Assembly: GCA_019022495.1 (NCBI GenBank) | Contig: JAFEKR010000005.1 | Location: 2,480,001 to 2,544,000, forward strand | Reading direction: 5' to 3' | Source of the DNA: Epichloe hybrida | Lineage: Eukaryota; Ascomycota; Sordariomycetes; Hypocreales; Clavicipitaceae | Length of the DNA stretch: 64,000 nucleotides | Shown: in pieces, positions 34,601 to 44,446 of the stretch | Numbering within the stretch: the first letter of the stretch is position 1 | Layout of the letters: the number at the start of each line of letters is the position of its first letter | The notes under the pieces: model-generated | What the model saw: only the letters and a program-made list of their open reading frames with translations | Databases searched by the model: none | Told to the model about the DNA's origin: nothing | Position numbers and translations under genes: made by a program

Positions 34601-34885
34601 CAAGTAGATCGATCATGCACGGCCCCGCTGGAGGGGGAAAAAAAGTGACATTGAATAAGAGATATTCGAAATCAGGAGCCTTTGTACCTTTCGCAGTCGG
34701 CAAGTGCGGCAACAGTCGGTCAGAACGGAAGCTGTACGTCGTCGTTTCGTTGGAGGTGATGGTGCTTGAGCGGTAGTAGCGGGAGAGGGCGTGGACGAGC
34801 CACCACTGGCGAGAGCAGCTGTTGAAGCAGACTCGGTCGCGAGAGCTGCCTGCCCGTCAGCGTCGAGGACGGGGCGCGGGTCCAT
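31630..34885 (-). CDS. Fungal transcription factor with two Zn2Cys6 clusters
   Basis: Six exons, 34885-34688, 34495-34393, 34274-33845, 33724-33053, 32957-32327 and 32265-31630, give 889 residues with every phase matching. Cluster 1 is C59-X2-C62-X6-C69-X8-C78-X2-C81-X6-C88 and is split by intron 1 between C62 and C69. Cluster 2 is C124-X2-C127-X6-C134-X6-C141-X2-C144-X6-C151, in exon 3, followed by basic KRR. Exons 4-5 encode a fungal-specific transcription-factor middle homology region (QGFLHPETTYREIQ; VASRLMLGLRVNWDVL; RRIAWQLFYLDRMLAGG). The tail is Pro/Gln/Met-rich, consistent with an activation domain. Zn2Cys6 proteins bind CGG half-sites, usually as dimers; one cluster is the rule, so two are unusual. 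The donor of intron 4 is GTTAGT. The target pathway is unknown. Confidence 0.85.
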
Positions 34886-37739
34886 GTACGACTTCGGTAT
34901 CGCGCGCTCGACGATGAAAGCGCACCAAGATATACATGTGGAAGAATAGAGTAGAGTAGTGGGAAAAGGGGAGAAGAGAAGACTCGAGGGTCTCGATAGC
35001 GGGATGAGGTAGCGGACGGAGTTGGGGACGGAACCAACCTGATTTGTGGTTTAGCGCCTCGACGGCGGAGCGAACTTGACTTGTTGACGGAGCTGGAAAA
35101 TGGTACCATGAGATTGATAACAACGAGGATGAGAAACCAGACATGACTCGATTCTGGGCCTGACGTGTCTTTCTTGGTGCATGATCGTTGACAGACGTAC
35201 ATCACGTCTGGTTTGGTAGACCAACAAGTGCAGACTAACTCGAGAACGAATTCATCATTCTGGTCATGTCCTTGCATACTTGGACGTAGGGAGGGAGGGA
35301 GGAAGGTGCCCCAGTGCCCAGTTGCCTAGCGCCCAGGTCCTGTTGTAGTGCCTGCCAGGTGCCCGCCAGGTGCCCGCCAGTTCTTGGTGCGACGGACAGG
35401 AAGCCGAACCGAAGCGAAGGGGGTTGGTTGACATGGATGGGTATGGTAAACTTTGGCAAACACGTCTGGCCGTATGCTGTCGGGTGGACTTTACCGAGTA
35501 TTGATTGCTTCTACGGATCATCTACGGATTACTGCTGCACCATTTCTTCTCCCCTTCGAAAAGTTCGCTTGCCGCCCCAGCTTTGGCCCTCTTGGTTCGT
35601 ATCTCATGTATTACGAGACGTCCGTGTCTGGGTCAAGTGGCTTGTTTCGGCAAGGGGGGTCCGGCTGTCGCCCGAGGGTGCCCACTGCCGAACCTGGAAA
35701 TTAGTAAGTCGGTCGGATTGCGATCGCTGACGGAAAACACGGCTCAGCCGTTGGGAGACCGGATAAGAGCTTTTCCTCGGACCTGCCGCGGCAACCCCCA
35801 CGTAATATGTAATCCACGTAATGAGCGCAGCAAGAACGTTCGGCAATCGGCCAACCAGGGGTGCCTGCCAGGAGGTACCGATGGGGAAGGGCGGCCCCGC
35901 CATCGGTACAACTGGGCCTGTCGCGAGTCCCTGATTGCAGAGGGAGAAACTTCAGTCTGCCTGCACCCCGCCATGACGGGCTCGACTTTGCATCGACGGC
36001 ATCGACGACTGGGCCTATGATGATGAGCCCGACAGCCGGAAATCTCGTGCACCAGCTCCTGCTCGCAAGATTGTGGAACGGAACATGGCAGGCAGGAGTC
36101 TCCACGACGCGATATTATCATGACACGACCACGTTCTTTGCTCAACCACAACCACATCCACACCCACATCCAGTCGGATAATGCGTGTGGCATCGACTTA
36201 GCGAAAAGCGAGAGGACATATTTTCGAGAAGGGAAGCGAAGCCTTTCTTAGCCAATTGCCCCTGTCCCGATGCAGAGAACACGCGCTATTCGACTCCACG
36301 TCGACATATTGTTCCGCCGGCGAAAAATCCGTCCGAACTGAAACAGGCTCAACTGCGAAGCATGTGGTGGGTGCCTTGTTGAATAAAACGACCGGGAACT
36401 TCCCGATGAGCCATGCCATGAGTCTGGTGCATCTTGTTGTGGTCTCCCCCCTCCGTTTCGCTCTGTTTTGCTTACGCAACCAGTCCCCCATCCTTGCCAC
36501 ATTAGTGCTGAACCGATCCACCACGTCAGCACGCTGATTTCGCAAGAGGATGAGATGAGATTGATGCGGGACGGGAGGAGAGGCGCAAATTTGAAAAGGG
36601 AAAGGGACTTTACTTTCCGAGTCACCCGTCGGATGATCTTCTGCGTTCAGTCTCATTTGCCGCGCGTAGCATGCTTGCAAGCGCTCCGTGCGTCTCTTCG
36701 CCGCTCTCATCTTGCAGAAGGAGGAACTCAGGATAACAGGAGCATAAATACACTTGTCCAAGTTGGTGATGCGCGGTAATGAAAGAGGCGGTGTAGAGGG
36801 GGGGGGGATGCTCCAAGGACAGCTGTCGAGTGAATGTGGGAGTTCTTGGCGTGAGACGTTGGTCACTGGTCACCACTGCCGCACTGCGTGAGCGTAGGTT
36901 CCTGCAAGGGTTCAATCTGTGAAGCAGCTGTGTGCGCGGTGATTAGGATAGATTCGTCTTGGAAGCGTTGTCCGATCTTCTGGTGCCGAGCGCTGGCCGA
37001 GTCGTACCCAGAATAGATAAGTAGTGTACGCTGTTCTTGTGAGCATGAGTTCCGTTAAATTCCTCTGGTTCCGTTGTTTTTTTGTTTTAAAAAAAATAGG
37101 AAGACATGTCAATAGGTCAGTGTATTCTCGTCCGTTGTTGTCCCAATGAGGATTAGTCAAATGTGTCTCAGACGTCTTTGCTAATGACTTGAGATGGAGA
37201 TGAAGAGAAGACGGACAAGAGGCAGAGGCAGAGGCAGAGGCAGAGGCAGAGGCCGAGGCAAAAAGGGATAAAGATGATGCGAGTCGGAGCCAGTCAAAGG
37301 CGAACAGACTTGCTTTTGGATTTTGGCTTCTTCGAGTTGGCGGCACGGTGCGGCAAGTCGACAAGATATATGCAACTCCAGGGTCTCTGCTGCGCTTGGA
37401 ATGGACGTCAGGTCGACTGTCATCATCATCATCAAGTGTGGGCCAAACGCATGTATTTAAAAATGAGACTCAATTACATTAAAACTAGCTCTTATAAAAA
37501 TAGAAGAACAAATTCGAAGCCAATCTAAAACTTTTTTGATGATCCGTCCCGTCCGTCCCGTTAATCATATCATATCGTAGCTTGTTTCCCTCATCAGAAC
37601 AACGCTTCACCTGTACTTTTTTTCTTCTATTTCCTAGCCTGAAACCCCAAAGAAAGACAATGATAGAGAAATGAGATTACCCATTACTAATTTTTGGTGT
37701 TCCGCAAGAATAGCAACAGCGTGCTGCTATCAATTGTCC
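34886..37739. other. 2.9-kb intergenic region
   Basis: Promoter of the zinc-cluster gene (left) and the 3' flank of the secreted-protein gene (right). A (AGGCAG)n microsatellite lies at 37217-37257 and a short AT-rich stretch at 37440-37530. A 222-codon reverse frame (36198-36866) has no domain, no clear start context and no coding-like features; it is not called. Confidence 0.5.
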
Positions 37740-38687
37740 TTAGATGCCGGTCGGAGCAGGGGCCCTGACGAAGATGGTCTCGGCGTTTCGAGGGCACATC
37801 ACCGTTGGGCACACGCAGTCGTTCTCGTCGCGAACCTCGCAGACCATCTTGTTGATGCCAATGTTGCAGCAGCAGCAGGGGAACTGACGAACGGGCAGGG
37901 CCGTCATCTCGGCACCCTTGGCGGCACCCTTGGCCTTGGTGATGAACTTCTTAGGGAGCTCGCTCAAGACAGGGGTGGTCTTTTTGCCAGCCTTGTGTCC
38001 CACGGGCGTGCCGTCCTCGTTGTCACTGGTATCCCTCTTCTCGGGTGCCTTGGCGGCCGGGGTTGACTGAGCAGCCATGATGGTCATTCTTCCTGTCTCC
38101 TTGACCGGGGGCATGATGGCCATGCGGCCGGTTTCTTTCATGGGAGTCCTCTTTCCGACCTCTTGAACTGGCAGGATAGTCATTCTCTGGTTGTCGTAGT
38201 TGAACGGCAAGATGCTCATTGGGCCTTCTTCCTTGACAGGAAGGATGGACATGATTCTCTCATCCTTGAAAGGCAAGATAGACATGATGCCCTCCTCATC
38301 CTTGACGGGAAGGATGGACATGATACCCTCTTCTTTCGCAGGCAAGATAGTCATGACACCCTCATCCTTGGCAGGCAGGATAGACATCATGCCCTCATCC
38401 TCAAAAGGCAAGATGGTCATCCCCCCCTCCTGAGCCGTCAAGATCGACAGGCCCCCCCCATCAACAGTGCGAGTAGGCTTCCCATCGTCCCAAACAGTCT
38501 TCGCACCCGCAGGGCAAGCCACTGCCGCGCAAACACAGTCCTTCTTCGAGATCGACCTCGTGCAGCTAATCACGCTCCTCCGAACGTCGCAGCAGCAGCA
38601 AGCATCCGCAGGCGGACCAGGAGCCGGCTGTGCCAAAGCCACGCCGGCAAGGCAAACAATGCCAGCAGCAAGGCATGTGAAGCGCAT
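37740..38687 (-). CDS. Secreted repeat protein with duplicated 8-Cys module
   Basis: A single reverse-strand exon of 315 residues. A clear signal peptide (1-19, MRFTCLAAGIVCLAGVALA) precedes QPAPGPPADA. Module 1 has Cys 30-33, 42, 51, 53 and 58; module 2 near the C-terminus has Cys 271-274, 283, 291, 293 and 298. Both follow CCCC-X8-C-X7/8-C-X-C-X4-C-P, so they are paralogous. Between them, about residues 79-205, are some eleven imperfect 11-12-residue repeats built on G-M-(S/T)-I-L-P-x-K-(D/E)-E. The middle-to-C-terminal linker contains two dibasic KR sites (GKRTP, EKRDT). I do not recognise the family. Secretion is well supported; a wall, adhesive, effector or peptide-precursor role is open. 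The gene stands alone, with no tailoring enzymes beside it. Confidence 0.8.
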   Translation of the reverse strand: MRFTCLAAGIVCLAGVALAQPAPGPPADACCCCDVRRSVISCTRSISKKDCVCAAVACPAGAKTVWDDGKPTRTVDGGGLSILTAQEGGMTILPFEDEGMMSILPAKDEGVMTILPAKEEGIMSILPVKDEEGIMSILPFKDERIMSILPVKEEGPMSILPFNYDNQRMTILPVQEVGKRTPMKETGRMAIMPPVKETGRMTIMAAQSTPAAKAPEKRDTSDNEDGTPVGHKAGKKTTPVLSELPKKFITKAKGAAKGAEMTALPVRQFPCCCCNIGINKMVCEVRDENDCVCPTVMCPRNAETIFVRAPAPTGI

Positions 38688-39618
38688 CTTGACTGATAAT
38701 GATTGGCTGCGAGGCGGAGGCGGAAGCGAAGTGAAGTCCGTGTTTGCTGCTCAGATAAGGAGAAGATTGATGATCGGCGCCTGTGCGATGGGCGACGGGC
38801 GATGGTGTGTGATCTTCAAGATGGTGGTCGATTGTAGAAGGTGCTTTGCTCGTCGATCCCAGTGGCGAGACGTGCGGACAAATGAGGTCTTTCTGTTTCA
38901 AAAAAAAGTTTGTGTAGTCGTAGTCGTAGTCGAAGTCGTAGTCGTAGTCGAGGTTGTAGTTGTAGTTTGTGTGTCAGTGAAGATGAGGATGAGGAGAATG
39001 CAAGACTGGAAGAAAACCAAGGGAGATTCACGGCCCCTTTTATCGCAAGAGCTGGTTTGTAGCTGCTCCGGTGAGCTTGACATCGCCACCACGTTCCTTC
39101 CCGCCCATTTACGGCATATCGGCTTCTAGACCACCCGTTGGAACACGGAAAAGGGCGAGAAAGAAAAAAAAAAAAGAAAAAAAAAAGACACCCTTCGTAC
39201 AGCTCACGCACAATGCCGTCGCTGCCCATGCCGACATGGAAGTTCTAGTCTCACGACGACGGACCCTCGGACACACGACAACACGAATAAGATGCCTTCC
39301 CGACATGCAGCATCGGCTCGGCGCAATTCCAAAAGTCCTGCATCATGTCCCCATCTTCCCCTAGACGCGTAGGGAAGGGGAAGGGGAAGGTGAATGGAAA
39401 AAATTCTTCTCACGGGCCTCGCCACAGCAGTGTAGTATTCTGAATCTAGACTGCCGGGAGAACCAAGAACCCGGTTCATCGGTCGTGAAATCGCCGCCAA
39501 TCACATCAACCCACTCACTGCTCGTTTCTCGAGAAGTCCGCGGATTATGTAACCCTGTGTGGCCCCCTCCCAGCTGTGCTGCTATAGGCAGGGTCCCTAA
39601 TAAATGAAGTTAAACAAG

Positions 39619-39667
39619 TAATCCGTAATCCGTAGTCCGTAGTCCGTAGTCCGTAGTCCGTAGTCCT
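39619..39667. repeat. Heptanucleotide array (AGTCCGT)n
   Basis: Two AATCCGT units then about four AGTCCGT units in tandem, ending in AGTCCT, immediately followed by the palindrome TACGGATCCGTA (39668-39679). Confidence 0.9.
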
Positions 39668-39679
39668 TACGGATCCGTA
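39668..39679. repeat. Palindrome TACGGATCCGTA
   Basis: A perfect 12-bp palindrome. Identical copies lie at 12049-12060 and 48194-48205, and a one-mismatch copy (AACGGATCCGTA) at 44869-44880, all intergenic. Confidence 0.85.
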
Positions 39680-40539
39680 AACTCTCCGCAATGGGCATCA
39701 TGTTGTGCTGTGCAAGTGAAGAAAGAAGAAGGGGGGGGGGGCGTTTGTACATGCAAAAATGCATTCCGTCCGTCGTCTGATGTTCTCGAATCCTCCTCGA
39801 CTTCTCGGCCGTGATAGTCGTTCGATGCAAACACATGGCCTGTCCGTCATATAGCTCGCTTGTGTGATTCCATTTCACGGTATTGCACATCGTTGCCGTA
39901 TTGGCAGGCGTGCATACGTCAAGATGCAGTAAGATTGTTTTCATCGCTAAGCCCCTCGGTCTAGCCGGAGCGAACAACAGCCGTGGAAAGCCGTGCCGTG
40001 TCTGAAATCCGTCGTATGCAACCCCATGAACTGCAAGAGAGGGTGAAAAATCTTCTCTTCCATGTCACCGTATCGTATCCTCTTGTGGTCCGTCACGACG
40101 AGTAAATGACAAATCGTCCCATACATATAGTTGGCACTTACGGGAGTAAATGTCATCATGACAATCTCGGCATCGTTGGCATTGTTTGATCATGTTTCAC
40201 ACAAAGCTTTTCAGGTCAACTGAGCATGCATTCATCCGTCATTGTATGTATATACAACTGTTCAATTTCATGCATATCTCACACTAGTTTCCTGCGCCAA
40301 GTCATCAATAAAAATCCCTCCCGCGCCGAATAATCATCACCCCAGATTACCTCGGTCAAATGTGTATCATGTGAAAAAAAAAAAAACTTTGATAGGCCAC
40401 GCAAAGGATTCGGGAATGTACATTACTATGCAACAGTGTTGTTTTGTGCTTTGAGCCATCTGCAGCATTCTCACAAAGTTGCCCCTCCGTCACACAACTT
40501 TGCACACCCAAACCAGCAATTACGTGATGCGCTTCCAAC

Positions 40540-42639
40540 TCAAGACCCGGGAACGGGCAGACGGGGGTAGAGGGAGGACCCGCCTTCCCGGAGGCCGATG
40601 GGTTGTCGAGGTGGGCTCTTCATATCCACATCCATGGCATCGCCGTCTCTTCGGAAACCCTCGGCTTCGTCATCTTCGGCAAAATCTTTGCGCTCAAGAC
40701 GCCCACGGACGTACTCACGCAGGGTCTCAATGACGCGCATGTTTTCCAACCAGCGATCATACTGCTCCTCACGCTCCTTGGTTGCCTCGCTCGTGTCCGA
40801 CTCGGAAGACGGTGATCCGATGGAGGGGGCTGATTCACAAGCCTTGGGGGTACTTCGTCCGCTGGTCTCCTCAACAGGGCGGATGGGAGGAATGGTGCGA
40901 GCCTTCTGCAGCATACCACCAGAGTATCGGCGACGCTCGCTGCTGTCAAAACTAGGGCCAAGAGTTGCTGTGGTGGACTGACCGAAGCCGTGGTTTACGG
41001 CAGGGAGACTTGTGGGCAGGTTGGGATACATGACGGATGAGGTGGTGGTACTGTGGCGTGACTGTGGCGAGAGCCCAGACGAGGCGGATGGACTGGGCGA
41101 GTGTCCAGAAGTGTAAGACATGGAGCTCGATGGCGGCGTGACAGCGGGAGTGCCGGTGGAGGAAATGGTCGTCAAGGGCGAGTGAATACTGGCGGCGGAG
41201 ACTGAGTGGTAACCATCACCAGGCAAAGACAAGCCAGTTGGGGAACCGCGCTGAAGGACAGTGGGTGACTGGCTGTGTCGGAAACCACCGAATCCATGGT
41301 TGTTGTGGTGGGCGTGAACACCGGCAGTAGCGTGGCTGGAATTCTCGTAAATCGTGTCTTGCATCTGGCCCAGAAGATTGTCGAGATGGACGAGATCCTT
41401 TTGTGTGCGGGCGTTGGGCATGGGCAGGTAGTACTGCTGAGCGAGCGGGTTCTGCGTCGGTGCTGGGCCGCCATGGACCATCGCGGGTGCATGCTGCTGA
41501 GGCATGTACTGCTCCGTGGCAGCCATGGGACCGTTGGGGATGGACAGTGAGCCGTGAAGGGGCAGCAGAGAGCGTCCGATCTGGGCGTAAGAAGATGGAT
41601 CGACCTGACGACGCTTGGCGCTGCCGAAGAAGTCGTCAACCATGTCGAAAGCGCGCTTACGGTCATAGCCACCGGCTGCGGCAGCGCTGTAGCCGATGTT
41701 TTCGGCTCGCGGTGTGGTCATGGGAGGCTGATTGAAATAGAGACCATAGCCAGTGGAGGGCTGGGGAGCATAATATCCGTGGTTCTGATGCGAGAAGCCG
41801 CCGTTGCGCATTTGACCATTGTGATCATAGTAACTAGGTCCTGGAGATGCAATGAGTCAACACTCGCTCAAGGACGGTAGGGCACCCTTGAGAGGGGTTG
41901 TCAAAGACAAGATGGGATAGAATACTTACCCTTGGAGCTTTGGGTCCTATAGTTGAGGCCCTGGTGATCCTGACCGGGACGAGACAGGACCGAGTCATCT
42001 GCATGAGTCTGGAAAGACCGCCAGTAAGCTTCGTGCTTGGAGACATGAAAAACCATGTAGCGTAGAAAATTGCGTGAGCTTACCTTGACGTGCTTCTTCA
42101 GGTCTTGAGGCCTCTTGAAGCTTTTGCCGCACATGTCACATTTGTGAGGCTTCAGAGGCACATGGACCCTGATATGCGAGGTGATGTGATCTCTCTTGAC
42201 AGTGGTGGTGCGGCAGGAATTCCATTGGCAAGTGAGGCTGAGGTTGTTGGTACTCTTGCGACCAACATGACGGTCACAAATGTGTTCCTGGAACCAAATG
42301 TTAGTAAGAAACGTTGTAGAGCTGCCTGCGGCCAACTCTTGTCTCGGTTTGATCTTGTTTGGTCAAACCAAGTATTCAAGCCTCCGCCTCCGTTTTCCTC
42401 CCAAGACGAAACCGCATCAGCATCCAGCCCAGTTTACAAGTACGTACATAAAGAGTCTCGGGGTTGGCGAATCTCTGGAGGCAATGGTTCCAGCGGCAGG
42501 TCAAGTTGTCATCGGCAGAACTGTGCTCGGAGATGTTCGAAGTCGAGCTCGAGGGAGCAGGCGTATTGGATTTGGAGTCGCTGCCGCTGCTCGAGGCCGA
42601 TGAGACCTGCGCAGCGTCCAGAACGTGAGACGACACCAT
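40540..42639 (-). CDS. pacC: pH-response transcription factor PacC/RIM101
   Basis: Four exons, 42639-42448, 42287-42084, 42008-41930 and 41840-40540, give 591 residues. Three C2H2 fingers match PacC: finger 1 C48/C53/H66/H71, finger 2 C84/C89/H102/H106, finger 3 C114/C117/H130/H134; introns split fingers 1 and 3. The segment [24 protein letters not shown] helix and [20 protein letters not shown] are diagnostic. PacC activates alkaline-expressed and represses acid-expressed genes by binding GCCARG after Pal-pathway proteolysis. Downstream are a basic region ([20 protein letters not shown]), the inhibitory Ser/Pro-rich part, and the acidic C-terminus ([30 protein letters not shown]). The length is close to that of other filamentous fungi. 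The upstream region has many GCCAAG sites, consistent with autoregulation. Confidence 0.97.
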
Positions 42640-42991
42640 GACGGAATATCAGTAGAGCCGACGCCGCCTGGAAGGAGAAGGGATTGTCGACAGGCCTGTG
42701 GCTTGCGAGCGGAGAGGAGGAGGGACGGGCGCAGACTGTAGTATGTAGGTGCGTCGAGTTTTGTCGGGCGATGGTTTGCTGATACAATCACGGATGGTTT
42801 CGGGCGCAAAGTGACGAGTGCAGAAAGTCCTCTTTGAGAAAGGGAAACACGATATTGGATAAGTGTTGCGTCTTTCAGGAATGATATATAGGAACAATAG
42901 TCTGAGGAGGAACAAGGCCGCACATTGAAGAATTCTGGGGTGCTGGCTCCCTTTACAACTCTCACAAGAAGTAGAGGGCGAGCGGAAAATT

Positions 42992-43144
42992 CTTGGCGTT
43001 TCTTGGCAATTTCATCGGGGTATCCGAGATGCAGATGTACTCCGTCCACCGGCCAGCAAAAACGCGAGAAGCTAGTAGTGGCTAACAGAGTGATGCCAAG
43101 GATGTGGGCGGAGTCCTTTTTGCCAAGACTCGCCAAGGCTTGGC
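42992..43144. promoter_or_regulatory. Cluster of PacC-type GCCAAG sites
   Basis: Six GCCAAG hexamers: reverse orientation at 42992-42997, 43002-43007 and 43139-43144; forward at 43095-43100, 43122-43127 and 43132-43137. They lie about 350-505 bp before the pacC ATG. GCCARG is the established PacC target, so this is a good candidate for autoregulation. Confidence 0.6.
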
Positions 43145-44420
43145 AGAGTCTGGGCACTTGGTCCACAACTGCGTGCGTCAAGACTCGAGGAAGCCACCAC
43201 CCACTATGATCAGGCGGATCCCAGCAGACACGCACACATCGGGCGCGCAACTGGAATACCACAACAATTTCCAGCATTGTTGACCGTGTGGTACTGTATC
43301 ACGACGTGCACCTTCTGGCTTGCGCTTGCTTGTCCGGTCCAGATATTACAAGCACTTGTGGTTCCCCGCGCAGGACGATCGTGAGGGCTGGGTCAGGGCC
43401 AGTGAAAAAAGAGTCATTGCGACGGAGTCGACGCATGATCAGGTCTTCTTCACACAGCACAGAGCAGGGCCCGTTATACATGCCACTCACTGTATCAGCA
43501 AGCGAGGACTGGACACGCGGAAGCGGCACTGATGGGCAATACACTCGTTCACAGCGTTCGTCATAGACATTTCGCGGATCGCCTGGACAACGAGGATATT
43601 GAGGATATTGAAGATATCGAGGGATAGTCCAGACTCCAAAGGCATTGATCGTGCGGCCCAGGCCAGGCTAGCAACCTCATCATGGCTTCTCCAGGCTGTT
43701 ACTTTGCTGCGTCTCACATTTTGTTTGTTTCTCGCGCGGCTCACGATGTCGACGCACATTATCGTTCCGTGGCTCGGATGGCGCACAACTAGCGACAGAT
43801 TGTTCCCCGGGAAGGATGGAAGGGTTCCCATATTTGGATGTTGATGTGTATGGAGTGCATGCTCTGCGCTTGTGCTGTGCAATGCGCAACATGCCAGCTA
43901 ATAACGAATGATGATGATGATGGTGCGCGCCAGGACCAGCAAGCCGAACTCGGATGCTTTGTCTGGGTCGGTTGAGCCCAACTGCTGGGTCTCGGAAGAA
44001 AGACGGAAAGCAAGCTGACACCAGTCACACCACATGGCAGTGAGTGGCCGGCAGTGGCCGGGCTGGACTCCGCAAAAAAAAAGGGGGGGGGATTGGCATT
44101 TGCTTCCCCCTGCTCTGTGAGCTCTGTGATCCCGACAAGATGACGCCGAGATGCCTTGGCCTCTGGGGTTGAACGCGGCCGGTGGGCTGCGAAAGCTTGG
44201 GCAGATGTTCTGATGCCAAGTCTCCTCGTCGCGCATCTGCGACAATAACAAATACTCCGTGAGCTCATGGAATTTGTTGTAAGCAGCAGCCACAGTCGTG
44301 GGCGGCAAAAATGGCCAACCGGGATGGGTCCAATGGCCGAGTTGACTTGCTGTCTGTTGCCTGCCTCGCTCGCTCTCGCCGAACGCTGTCTGGTTCGGTT
44401 ATTGATGGCGGCGCCCAGAC

Positions 44421-44446
44421 GCCAAGCACTGCCAAGCATTGCCAAG
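44421..44446. promoter_or_regulatory. Three GCCAAG sites at 10-bp spacing
   Basis: GCCAAG at 44421, 44431 and 44441, the first two followed by CACT/CATT. The 10-bp period would put the sites on one face of the helix. About 1.8 kb upstream of pacC. Confidence 0.45.

Larger units (their letters stand above)
38688..40539. other. Intergenic: promoter of secreted-protein gene
   Basis: Holds a (GTAGTC)n repeat (38914-38965), A/G-rich tracts at 39157-39187, a heptanucleotide array followed by a palindrome (39619-39679), and the pacC 3' flank on the right. No gene is supported. Confidence 0.5.

Noticed and set aside
36198..36866. 222-codon reverse frame
   Set aside because: No recognisable domain, unlikely composition, no support from neighbours.
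37740..38687. Classical dikaritin/KEP RiPP precursor interpretation of the repeat protein
   Set aside because: No Kex2 dibasic site separates the repeats, and no UstYa/DUF3328, tyrosinase or other tailoring gene is in the window.
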